Positions 1-6,631 of a stretch of DNA of 9,370 nucleotides are shown here, piece by piece. The stretch covers positions 1-9,370 of the forward strand of contig JAKAPN010000024.1 of NCBI GenBank assembly GCA_021822995.1, given 5' to 3'. The position numbers and the translations under genes are program-made. Numbering within the stretch: the stretch's first letter is position 1; every line of letters begins with the position of its first letter. The notes beneath the pieces were generated by a model. It was not told the DNA's origin, made no database searches, and worked only from the letters and a program-made list of their open reading frames with translations. This stretch comes from an archaeon. GTDB taxonomy: Archaea > Thermoproteota > Nitrososphaeria > Nitrososphaerales > Gagatemarchaeaceae.

Positions 1-1248
1 CCAGAAGTTCTTCACGAACCGGATTGTCTGTGAAGTGACCGGTTCCGTGAAGTCCCCACCTGCTGGCGAGACCGCGCCGATGAGTGTGATGGATCCGGTC
101 CTCGCCGGGGTGCCGAGGGTGTCAGCTCTGCCGGCTCGCTCATAGAATTCGGCCAGCCTTGAGGCGAGATAAGACGGGTAACCCTCCTCCGCGGGCATCT
201 CCTCCAGCCTGCCGCTGATCTCTCTGAGAGCCTCGGCCCACCTGCTGGTCGAGTCTGCTACGAGAACTGTGTCGTACCCCATGTCCCTGTAATATTCTGC
301 CATGGTGACTCCGGTGTAGATGCTTGCTTCCCTCGCGGCCACTGGCATGTTGCTGACGTTCGCGATGAGAATCGTCCTTTCCATCAGGGGCCGTCCGCTT
401 GCCGGGTCGATCAGCTCCGGGAACTCTACCAGCACTTCGGTCATCTCGTTTCCTCTTTCGCCACACCCGATGTGGAAGACGACCTTCGCGTCAGCCCACT
501 TCGCGACGCTGTGGAGTGTCACGGTCTTGCCAGTCCCGAAGGCGCCGGGGATCGCCCCTGTACCTCCCTTGGACATCGGGAAGAAGGAGTCGATGACCCT
601 CTGTCCCGTTAGCAGGGGGATTTCCGGATCGAGCCTCTCTCTGATGGGCCTGGGAGTCCTTACCGGCCATGTGTGATAGAGCATGAAGTCCAGTTTCTTT
701 CCCGACTTGTCCTCTGCGGTCGCGACGACGTCCTGGACCTTGAACTTGCCTCCCTTCACCGCGTCCTTCAGCTTGGATTTCGGCACTGTCGGCGGGACTA
801 GGATGCGGTGCTCGATTAGCGGAGTCTCTTGAACTGTGCCGAGGATAGAACCCCCTTCCACCTCGTCTCCTTTCTTGACCGAGGGGGTGAATTCCCACTC
901 CTTGTCAAATGGGATCGAATTGGCGGTGACTCCCCTGGTGATGAAAGCGCCAGCCTTGTTCGCTATGACATCCAGTGGCCTCTGCAGTCCGTCGTAGATG
1001 GTGCCAATCATTCCTGGCCCCAGGGTGGTGGAGAGCGGCTGACCGGTGCCAAGAACGGGCTCCCCAGGACGTAGGCCGCTGGTAGATTCGTAGACCTGGA
1101 CGAACGCTATGTCCCCGGTCAGTTTAATCACCTCACCGACCAGCTTCTCCTCGCCAACCTGGGTGACTTCATACATCTTCGAGGAGGCCATGCCAGAAGC
1201 TTTCACGGCGGGTCCAGAAATCCACTCGATCTTTCCCTTGGCTACCAT
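1..1248 (-). CDS. atpA: A-type ATP synthase catalytic subunit A (partial, C-terminus off the window)
   Basis: Catalytic A subunit of the archaeal A1Ao ATP synthase, the nucleotide-binding subunit of the A3B3 head. The first 416 residues of a protein usually near 580-600 are present; the rest lies beyond the left edge. The ATG at 1248 opens [17 protein letters not shown], the normal start of the N-terminal beta-barrel. The bulge (non-homologous) region lies around residues 110-200. The P-loop GAFGTGKT is at residues 235-242, GERGNEMTE at 263-271 carries the catalytic glutamate, and [13 protein letters not shown] is at 335-347. The frame is open throughout, with no frameshift. The P-loop differs from the usual archaeal GPFGSGKT in having Ala for Pro and Thr for Ser. 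A 138-base gap with a TATA-like box separates it from the FAD oxidase gene upstream, so it probably has its own promoter. Subunits B and D would be expected next, outside the window. Identification is very secure. Confidence 0.97.
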   Translation of the reverse strand, partial: MVAKGKIEWISGPAVKASGMASSKMYEVTQVGEEKLVGEVIKLTGDIAFVQVYESTSGLRPGEPVLGTGQPLSTTLGPGMIGTIYDGLQRPLDVIANKAGAFITRGVTANSIPFDKEWEFTPSVKKGDEVEGGSILGTVQETPLIEHRILVPPTVPKSKLKDAVKGGKFKVQDVVATAEDKSGKKLDFMLYHTWPVRTPRPIRERLDPEIPLLTGQRVIDSFFPMSKGGTGAIPGAFGTGKTVTLHSVAKWADAKVVFHIGCGERGNEMTEVLVEFPELIDPASGRPLMERTILIANVSNMPVAAREASIYTGVTMAEYYRDMGYDTVLVADSTSRWAEALREISGRLEEMPAEEGYPSYLASRLAEFYERAGRADTLGTPARTGSITLIGAVSPAGGDFTEPVTSQTIRFVKNFW

Positions 1249-1300
1249 TCTAGGTTACCTGAGACTTTGTGGGGCTCTGCAGGTTGCCTTCAAAAGCGTT

Positions 1301-1310
1301 GTGATAAAGA
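1301..1310 (-). promoter_or_regulatory. Candidate TATA box for subunit A
   Basis: Read on the minus strand this is TCTTTATCAC, the only AT-rich stretch in the otherwise GC-rich gap 1249-1386. Its centre is near 1306, so a start of transcription would fall near 1280 and leave a leader of about 30 bases. An AGGTAAC element just before the ATG could serve as a weak Shine-Dalgarno site. This is inferred by eye only. Confidence 0.4.
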
Positions 1311-1386
1311 AGCGTGGGCGGACACCGGGCAGCAGGCTCGCGCATGCTCTCGCCTCCGCAGGGGTACCAGGACGCCCCTCGTTGTG

Positions 1387-2742
1387 TCACTGGAACAGCC
1401 TGTCGGGGCTCATCGTCTCGTTCGGGTCAACTGCCTTCTTTATCCTCTTCATCAGCTGCAAGGGTATCTCGTCCTTCGCGTAGACCTTCTTCAAGATCCC
1501 CACGCCATGGTGATGTGAGATAGTCGCGTCGTGGGACCTTGTCACTCTCGCCATGCCTTCCCAAAGGCTCCGGTAGGTGGCCTCCTTGGGTAGGAAGAGC
1601 ACCGTGAAGTATAAGCACGCGCCCTGGTCGTAAAGATGTGAGATGTGAGCTCCGACCCCTCCGACCCCCTCCGTTCTTCCCAAGACGTCCATCGCGTCAC
1701 GATATAGCTCGAGCAGCCGGCTCCATTTTGCGGCCACCTCCACAGTTTCAATCGAATACCCGAGCTTTCTCACCGAGTCCATCTGGCCCTGGAAGTCGAA
1801 GCGCTTCCTGAGCCACAGATCGACGAGATTTGGGTCTGCTGGGACCGAGCTTTCCTCGAGAAATGTAGCGACCTGCTGCCTGACGGTGGAGAGGACCTCC
1901 TCGGACTTGAAGTGATAGACCAGCAGAAGAGTACATCCCTTGCCGTCGAACTGGAACTGGGACTCCAGTTCGTTGTATGCTCTACAGACCGCGGGCCTGA
2001 CATCGAATTCGAGTAGCCCCTTGGCCGCGTTGACCGCATCTTCGAAGTTTCGAAAGCTGAAGGCCGCCTTCCAGACGTGCCTCGGAAGTTTCCTAACTTT
2101 GAGCTCCGCGGCAGAAACCACCCCCAACGACCCCTCGGCACCGATGAATAACCGGCTGAGGTCAGGGCCTACCGACGACCTTGGCGCGCCCCTGTTCCTG
2201 GTCCAGATGACTTCGCTTGTGGGGAGAACCACTTCAAGCCTCATCACCGAGTCCTCGACGCCGCCGTAGAGGGTGCTATACTGGCCGGTCCCAAAGGTCG
2301 AAATGTAACCCCCGACGGTGGCCAGCTCGTACGACTGCGGGAACTGCGAGAACGTCAGCCCTTTTTCATTAAGCTTTGATTCTAGATCCTTCAACCTCAC
2401 TCCGGCCTGTGCGGTCACGGTCCTGTTCGCTTCATCGAGATCGAGTATCTGGTTCAACGACGCTGTGTCGATCACCACCCCCGCTGATGGGATTGACGCG
2501 CCGGTCACGGCGCTCCCACCCCCCCTCACGTACAAAGGAACCCCTCTCGCGGACGCGAAAGCCACGAGTCTGGTCAGCTCGTCTATGTTCGATGGTTTGA
2601 CCGCGGCCGTGGCGCTCCCAAGCGGGGCCTCAGTGACCCACTGGAGTGGCCACCAGTCCTTCAGGTAAGCACTGACATCAGTACTCACTCGGCCTGGAAG
2701 GAGTCTCTCGAGTTCTTGAGCCAGGTCGCCAGCTTCTGCCAC
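1387..2742 (-). CDS. FAD-binding oxidase of the alkyl-DHAP synthase (AGPS)/GlcD type
   Basis: A FAD-linked oxidase of the type-4 (GlcD/vanillyl-alcohol oxidase) fold, 451 residues from the GTG at 2742. The FAD pyrophosphate loop VRGGGSAVTGAS is at residues 72-83. The second FAD segment runs from ATVGGYISTFGTGQ (141-154) to FIGAEGSLGVV (199-209). The C-terminal cap has YDQGACLYF (371-379) and SHHHGVG (409-415). The HHH triplet, the YDxGAC motif and an R..N...QFQF stretch (254-265) are features I associate with alkyl-dihydroxyacetonephosphate synthase and its prokaryotic relatives (such as E. coli YgcU) rather than with glycolate or lactate oxidases. The reaction is not shown: archaea normally make ether lipids by another route, so a dehydrogenase acting on a hydroxy acid or polyol phosphate is equally possible. 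It overlaps the kinase gene by 58 bases. A second GTG at 2688 would give a 4-base GTGA overlap and 433 residues, but the longer start keeps the helix expected before RVSTD. Family call firm, substrate unknown. Confidence 0.88.
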   Translation of the reverse strand: MAEAGDLAQELERLLPGRVSTDVSAYLKDWWPLQWVTEAPLGSATAAVKPSNIDELTRLVAFASARGVPLYVRGGGSAVTGASIPSAGVVIDTASLNQILDLDEANRTVTAQAGVRLKDLESKLNEKGLTFSQFPQSYELATVGGYISTFGTGQYSTLYGGVEDSVMRLEVVLPTSEVIWTRNRGAPRSSVGPDLSRLFIGAEGSLGVVSAAELKVRKLPRHVWKAAFSFRNFEDAVNAAKGLLEFDVRPAVCRAYNELESQFQFDGKGCTLLLVYHFKSEEVLSTVRQQVATFLEESSVPADPNLVDLWLRKRFDFQGQMDSVRKLGYSIETVEVAAKWSRLLELYRDAMDVLGRTEGVGGVGAHISHLYDQGACLYFTVLFLPKEATYRSLWEGMARVTRSHDATISHHHGVGILKKVYAKDEIPLQLMKRIKKAVDPNETMSPDRLFQ

Positions 2743-4079
2743 TTTCTGTATTCGTCCCCCAATTTGGGGTCAGCCCTTCGGCTAAATACCTCTATCTCGC
2801 TTCTCGCCTTGGCGACCTCCTGAAGCCTCTCGCCCCGCGTGGATGCAACCTGGAGCATTGCCAGACCCCTCGATGTCGCCTCCAAATCCCCAGCTCTCTC
2901 GACGTCGATGCCAGTAGCCTCTGATATCCTCCTAAGGAGTTCGCCTGACCTGGAGAGGCCGCCGTCCGCCCTCAGGATTTTTGTCGACTCGCCTGACTGT
3001 TCTAGGACCAGCCGTACATGGAACGAAATGGCAGTGAGAAGGCCCGAAGCGACCGCCCTCCCGTCAGAATCTAGTTCGAGTCCCGCGATCAGTCCCTTGG
3101 CGTTCGGGGCATGGGGAACTTGCAGGCCCGAAAGCGCGGGGATGAAGATGACTTCGCCCCTTTCCTCGGTTTCGAGGTCAGAGTAACTCCGGATCAGGCC
3201 GATTCTGAGCATCAAGTCGACTGCCCGTCCAGTTGTGGGGAGGTACCCTTCGACCCCGAACCTGGTCGTCCCTCTTTCTTTGAGGATGACGAGCGGGATG
3301 AGCTGGCCCCTCCTTGCGAATCCATCCGTCGGAACGTCGACAAAAGTCCCGGTGCCGTTTGTGACCTTGGCGGTTCCACGTTCAACTGCCCACTCACCCA
3401 CGCAGGCGGCCTGCTGGTCCGCTATGAGCGCGTTAAGCTCTACCCCTTCGAACTCGCCGATCTTCTCGGTGTTCTCCACGATCGCCGGGACGGCTGACTT
3501 CAACCCGAAAAGGGATTTCACGACCCCGATCTCTTTCATGTTCCTCGGGTCTATGATTCCGGTGAGTGTCGCGTTCGTAGCGTCTGAGACAAACTTGCCC
3601 ACCAGCCTGTAGGCCAGGTAGGCGTCTATGGTCCATTGCATGCTCTCGGCGGGGAGATTCGGACAGAGTTCCCGTAACCGAAGGAATCTGATCACTGGCG
3701 AATACGGGGAGACTATGAGGTCCAGAGGGGGTATCTTCCCAACCGCCTTGATATGCGCCGGTAGCCGCTTGTAGGTCTGGTAGACGCCCCTGTCAGTCCA
3801 TGTGACAATCGGGGTCAGAGGGGTACCGTCTCTTTTCCAGGCGACGGTAGAAGCCCTGTAAGTGGCAATCCCCGCTGATTTCGCACCTAGCTCCTTCCCC
3901 CTAAGCAGCAGGTGTCTGACTGCCTTGAACAGCTCCTCCGCATCCTGCAGCCCATCGGGGCCCACCGGAACCGTTACGGACTCGGAGTGCACCCGGACAA
4001 GACCCGAGTCGTATATGCCCAGTTTGATGGACGTGGTTCCGACGTCCACCGTTGCGAAGGCGCCGCGACCGGCGCTCAC
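2685..4079 (-). CDS. FGGY-family carbohydrate kinase, glycerol-kinase-like
   Basis: An ATP-dependent sugar or polyol kinase of the FGGY (actin-like ATPase) family, 464 residues, somewhat shorter than typical GlpK (about 500). The phosphate loop DVGTTSIKLG is at residues 12-21. TWTDRG (93-98), ADQQAACVG (220-228), the ATP-site NGTGTF (241-246), FIPALSGLQVPH (312-323) and ADGGLSRS (371-378) follow in family order. Mapped on E. coli GlpK, the glycerol ligands Arg83, Trp103, Tyr135, Asp245 and Gln246 correspond to Arg75, Trp94, Tyr126, Asp221 and Gln222 here. The neighbour of the arginine, Glu84 in GlpK, is Ala76, so glycerol is likely but not assured as substrate. The start is a GTG overlapping the stop of the FAD oxidoreductase as GTGA, which indicates translational coupling. 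It sits between two FAD enzymes, implying a phosphorylated intermediate oxidised by one or both. Confidence 0.9.
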   Translation of the reverse strand: MSAGRGAFATVDVGTTSIKLGIYDSGLVRVHSESVTVPVGPDGLQDAEELFKAVRHLLLRGKELGAKSAGIATYRASTVAWKRDGTPLTPIVTWTDRGVYQTYKRLPAHIKAVGKIPPLDLIVSPYSPVIRFLRLRELCPNLPAESMQWTIDAYLAYRLVGKFVSDATNATLTGIIDPRNMKEIGVVKSLFGLKSAVPAIVENTEKIGEFEGVELNALIADQQAACVGEWAVERGTAKVTNGTGTFVDVPTDGFARRGQLIPLVILKERGTTRFGVEGYLPTTGRAVDLMLRIGLIRSYSDLETEERGEVIFIPALSGLQVPHAPNAKGLIAGLELDSDGRAVASGLLTAISFHVRLVLEQSGESTKILRADGGLSRSGELLRRISEATGIDVERAGDLEATSRGLAMLQVASTRGERLQEVAKARSEIEVFSRRADPKLGDEYRKWQKLATWLKNSRDSFQAE

Positions 4080-5167
4080 CGATTGGTCTCCTCGGTCATG
4101 TGTTCCACCATCTCGGCGATGGCGGGGGCGGCGGTAAGGCCGGGGGACTCGATCCCTACCAGATTTACCACCCGCCTATGTCGGTCGAGTTCGATGATGA
4201 AATCCTTTGTGGGCGAGAGCGGTCTTATTCCGGTGTATACCCTCACGAGCTTCCCCTCGGCGGCGAGGAGGGGGTGGAACTTCGCCTCCAGCCGGGAGAG
4301 GTCGTCTTCAACATAGCTCCCATCATCCTTTGACCCGGTCGCTCTGAGCGTAGGCCCAGCGATTGTCGTGCCGTCTGTGGCGGGGATTAGCGCGCCTCCC
4401 TTCGTTCTCGACCTCACCGCCAGAGGAAGGGGCGCGACGATGCAATGGATAGGAAGACCAGAATACACTGCCATGACGCCGAGGCCTGGTTTTAGCTCTC
4501 CATGGTCAGACCCAAGGACGGCCGCAACTTCGCCAGAGTACAGCCCGGCGGCGTTGATTACCAGGCTTGCCTTGAGTTCGCCGCAGGATGTCTTTAGCGT
4601 AGTCACTTCGTCGTTGGACTCCGCTCCAGTCACCCGGCAGCCGAACACGAACTCGACGCCCCTGGCCGCCGAGGCGTCAGCAAGGCGAGACACCAGGGCG
4701 CGGACATCGACTGTGCCATAGCCGTCGACGACAAGCCCGCCGATAACCCCTTTCGCCAGCAGTGGTTCGATCTCTCTGAGTCGGCTTCCCCTCATCATGC
4801 GGACCCTGAAGTCCTTTCCCAGGCCCATTTTGAGATAGGCGTATGTCGCGAGGAGCGCAGGGGTTGTGAGCCACCTCCTCACTACGAGGATTGCAGGCAT
4901 GCGGCTTAACCTGACTCCTAGCTCTTTGCAGAGGTCGTCGTACATGAGGTTGCCCCGCCTCGCGAGTCTGCTCTTCAAAGAGCCGAAGGGAAGCTGGATC
5001 ACGTGGATGACGTTCGCCTGGCCTGCAGTGACACCCTTCCCTGGGCCCATTTCCTTGTCAACAACCACTATGCTCTTCCCAAGGCTCGAGAGGCGGTACG
5101 CGACGGCTAGGCCGACCACCCCGGCACCAATGATCGCGATGTCGGCGCTGGGCGGGAGCTCATGCAT
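4076..5167 (-). CDS. FAD-dependent oxidoreductase, GlpA/LhgO (DAO family) type
   Basis: A DAO-family flavoenzyme of 363 residues. The Rossmann motif GAGVVGLAVAYRLSSLGK is at residues 14-31, with the ribose-binding acid at Asp37. A GSLKSRLARRGN stretch (62-73), as in hydroxyglutarate oxidases, is followed by INAAGLYSGE (204-213), IPATDGTTIAGPT (261-273), GIRPLSP (313-319) and the C-terminal FAD-binding GIESPGLTAAP (338-348). Together these resemble anaerobic glycerol-3-phosphate dehydrogenase (GlpA) and L-2-hydroxyglutarate oxidase (LhgO). The BFD-like [2Fe-2S] C-terminal domain of full-length GlpA is absent. It most likely oxidises a hydroxyl-bearing phosphate or acid and passes electrons to a quinone or carrier. 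The kinase next to it makes glycerol 3-phosphate a reasonable guess. It is the first gene of the cassette, 193 bases after subunit E. A second ATG lies at 5163 but in another frame, so the ATG at 5167 is used here. Confidence 0.88.
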   Translation of the reverse strand: MHELPPSADIAIIGAGVVGLAVAYRLSSLGKSIVVVDKEMGPGKGVTAGQANVIHVIQLPFGSLKSRLARRGNLMYDDLCKELGVRLSRMPAILVVRRWLTTPALLATYAYLKMGLGKDFRVRMMRGSRLREIEPLLAKGVIGGLVVDGYGTVDVRALVSRLADASAARGVEFVFGCRVTGAESNDEVTTLKTSCGELKASLVINAAGLYSGEVAAVLGSDHGELKPGLGVMAVYSGLPIHCIVAPLPLAVRSRTKGGALIPATDGTTIAGPTLRATGSKDDGSYVEDDLSRLEAKFHPLLAAEGKLVRVYTGIRPLSPTKDFIIELDRHRRVVNLVGIESPGLTAAPAIAEMVEHMTEETNR

Positions 5168-5184
5168 AGCTCGTCACGCTCTCA

Positions 5185-5198
5185 CTCCCAAGCGGGAG
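5185..5198. repeat. Short perfect inverted repeat upstream of the cassette
   Basis: CTCCC and GGGAG form a perfect five-base stem around the tetraloop AAGC, about 20 bases upstream of the FAD oxidoreductase start. It would lie in the cassette leader, or could be a repressor site. It lacks a T-run, so it is not a convincing terminator. No other copy was noticed in the window. Confidence 0.35.
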
Positions 5199-5230
5199 CT
5201 GGGACCCACGGGGGAACCGCCCCGCGCTGT

Positions 5231-5238
5231 CTTATCAA
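5231..5238 (-). promoter_or_regulatory. Weak TATA-like box for the FAD/kinase cassette
   Basis: The 193-base gap between subunit E and the FAD oxidoreductase (5168-5360) is mostly GC-rich. TTGATAAG on the minus strand is its clearest AT-rich element. Transcription would start near 5208, leaving a leader of about 40 bases that includes the inverted repeat. No other element stands out in the gap. This is a low-confidence eye call; read-through from the ATP synthase genes is equally possible. Confidence 0.3.
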
Positions 5239-5360
5239 CCCCTGCGGTCTTGAAGCCGTAGTAGGACGGGTATGCTTCCGCGGGGTGCCCTCTCTCTGTC
5301 TGATCGGCAGGAGAATCTGCAAAGAGCCGAGCGAGAGGGGATTGGAGAAAGCGTGCCGTG

Positions 5361-5972
5361 TCAAGGGCCGCCGGCAAGCACCGATGCGACGTCCTTCCTG
5401 AGGTCAGCCCTCATCCGTTCCAGTCTTGCTTCGAAGGTATTGTCGAACCTGACGGTGCCGTCCGGGGTAGAGAGGACCACGCCTCCGATGGTCTCTATGG
5501 GCTCTGCTTCGATGGTGACCTTGAACTTGCCGTCAAGCCTCTTGACAGCTGCAGTGGTTGCCCTCTTGTCCTTGCTCGCGCATTGGATTTTGGCATGCAG
5601 CCCGATGACGTCCAACCCTTCTTGGATAAGGGCCGCGAGCGCCTTCTCTTGAGACGCGCCTTCCACCTCCGAAACGTGCTTCTTGGCTGCATCGAACACC
5701 TCGTTGACGGCCTTCTCCAGTGATTTCAGCTGGGCGTTCCTGGCTTCCAGCTCTGCAGCCCCGATTATCTGTCGCTTCACCGACTCGGCTTGCTTCACGC
5801 TGGTCTCGAGTATCTTGGCGATGGCTTCGGCGGTAGCCTTCCTCGACGATTCGACCCTTTCAAGAGTTTCCTTTCGTCCAGCTTCGATTTCGGCCATGAC
5901 CTCCTCCTCGAACTCCCCTGCGACTTTGGCGAGGGTGGCAGACGCTTGCTCGTTCAACGCATCAGACTCCAA
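5361..5972 (-). CDS. atpE: A-type ATP synthase subunit E (peripheral stalk)
   Basis: Subunit E of the A1Ao ATP synthase, 203 residues, close to the family's usual length. The N-terminal half (about 5-110) is a long charged helix rich in Glu, Lys, Arg and Ala, which pairs with subunit H to form the peripheral stalk. The C-terminal domain ends in the conserved block GGVVLSTPDGTVRFDNTF (163-180) followed by EARLERMRADLR, the part that holds the head subunits. The start is a TTG at 5972, overlapping the end of subunit F by 11 bases. A second TTG at 5957 has GGAG nine bases upstream and is an equally good start (198 residues). Downstream, where an archaeal operon would usually continue with subunit C or A, the three-gene metabolic cassette begins instead. 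Confidence 0.95.
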   Translation of the reverse strand: MESDALNEQASATLAKVAGEFEEEVMAEIEAGRKETLERVESSRKATAEAIAKILETSVKQAESVKRQIIGAAELEARNAQLKSLEKAVNEVFDAAKKHVSEVEGASQEKALAALIQEGLDVIGLHAKIQCASKDKRATTAAVKRLDGKFKVTIEAEPIETIGGVVLSTPDGTVRFDNTFEARLERMRADLRKDVASVLAGGP

Positions 5973-6258
5973 GTATCGCCCTGAGCATTGCTCGATACTC
6001 CACCTTCTCTTTCTTGCTTCCTGGACCGGGGACTTCGTAGATGAGCGGTATCGCCTTCTTTGTCTTCATGGCCGTGAGCCTGTCAGAAATCGGCTTTGCG
6101 ACATCATCGCTCACCATAATCAGCCCCACGGTCGGGTCTTTTGACAACGACTCTATCTTCTTGAGCGCTGACTCTGGGTTTGAAACATACTCGCCGCTCA
6201 CGCCTGAGAGGACGAAGCCCGTGACAAACGCCTTCCCTCCGACAGCGACAACCTTCAT
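5962..6258 (-). CDS. atpF: A-type ATP synthase subunit F
   Basis: Subunit F of the central rotor stalk, 98 residues, the usual size. The N-terminal KVVAVGGKAFVTGFVLSGV (2-20) is the typical first strand and loop, followed by the VGLIMVSDDVA core (44-54) and IPLIYEVPGPGS (70-81), a motif present across V/A-type F subunits. The fold is a small CheY-like alpha/beta domain that binds subunit D. The ATG at 6258 overlaps the stop of subunit H as ATGA, so the two genes are translationally coupled. Subunit E follows with an 11-base overlap. The order H-F-E is rearranged relative to the common archaeal H-I-K-E-C-F-A-B-D order. Confidence 0.95.
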   Translation of the reverse strand: MKVVAVGGKAFVTGFVLSGVSGEYVSNPESALKKIESLSKDPTVGLIMVSDDVAKPISDRLTAMKTKKAIPLIYEVPGPGSKKEKVEYRAMLRAILGV

Positions 6259-6584
6259 GCTATATCACCCAGCAGCCGCGCAGTCACCAATTTCGCCGCC
6301 TCCGACCTACGCCTGGAAATCGAGCTTTCGAAAGATTTGAGGTCGGCCTCGCCCTTCTTTCTGATCTTCTCCGCCTCGGCTCCGGCGTCTTCCTTTGCCT
6401 TCGCCACCCTCCGAGACGCGATGTCCTGTGCACGTGAAATTGCCGTCGCCTTTGCGGCCTCTGCCCAGTCCGCAGCTTCCTTTGATGCCTTCTTTCTGGC
6501 CTCTGTCGCTTCGGCCTTCGCCCTGTCCAGCTCCGATTCGAATTCGACCAGGGCTTTCACAGTAAGTTCCATGGCAGAGCTCAT
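6255..6584 (-). CDS. atpH: A-type ATP synthase subunit H (peripheral stalk coiled coil)
   Basis: A 109-residue protein that is almost entirely one charged, alanine-rich helix with heptad-like spacing from about residue 5 to 100, and no predicted globular core. This is the character and length of AhaH/V-type G-like subunits, which pair with subunit E in the peripheral stalk. Its place at the head of the ATP synthase genes, with an ATGA overlap to subunit F, supports the call. Sequence motifs in this family are weak, so context carries much of the weight. The ATG at 6584 is preceded, about 18 bases away, by GGAGG, rather far for a Shine-Dalgarno site. An ATG at codon 5 is an alternative start. 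A good TATA box lies upstream at 6616-6623. Confidence 0.85.
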   Translation of the reverse strand: MSSAMELTVKALVEFESELDRAKAEATEARKKASKEAADWAEAAKATAISRAQDIASRRVAKAKEDAGAEAEKIRKKGEADLKSFESSISRRRSEAAKLVTARLLGDIA

Positions 6585-6615
6585 GTGGCCTTCGTTCGTC
6601 TGCCTCCGACTTCTG

Positions 6616-6623
6616 TAATTAAA
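6616..6623 (-). promoter_or_regulatory. TATA box for the ATP synthase genes
   Basis: On the minus strand this reads TTTAATTA, the most AT-rich element in the window and a close match to an archaeal TATA box. It lies in the 47-base gap between the NAC stop and the subunit H start. A start site about 25 bases downstream would fall near 6594, leaving a leader of about ten bases before the ATG at 6584. This indicates that the ATP synthase genes are transcribed separately from NAC. Confidence 0.6.
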
Positions 6624-6631
6624 TGTTCAGA

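Noticed and set aside
140..898. Two minus-strand open frames (140-466 and 491-898) inside subunit A
   Set aside because: They are shadow frames. The true subunit A frame runs unbroken from 1248 to the window edge with all expected motifs, and these products are arginine-rich and resemble nothing.
1387..5167. The cassette as a mobile element or integrative island
   Set aside because: No integrase, transposase, direct repeats or tRNA att site was found at either edge, and base and codon use look like the neighbours by eye. Gene-order rearrangement is the simpler reading.
5205..5215. A CCCCCGTGGG-like string on the minus strand resembling the tRNA D-loop hairpin
   Set aside because: A short GC palindrome of about ten bases; chance similarity in GC-rich DNA is more likely than a shared element.
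5174..5377. A 67-codon minus-strand frame in the gap between subunit E and the FAD oxidoreductase
   Set aside because: It starts inside subunit E, has no recognisable motif and no clear ribosome-binding site, and a second overlapping frame (5182-5364) is about as long, as expected for GC-rich noncoding DNA.
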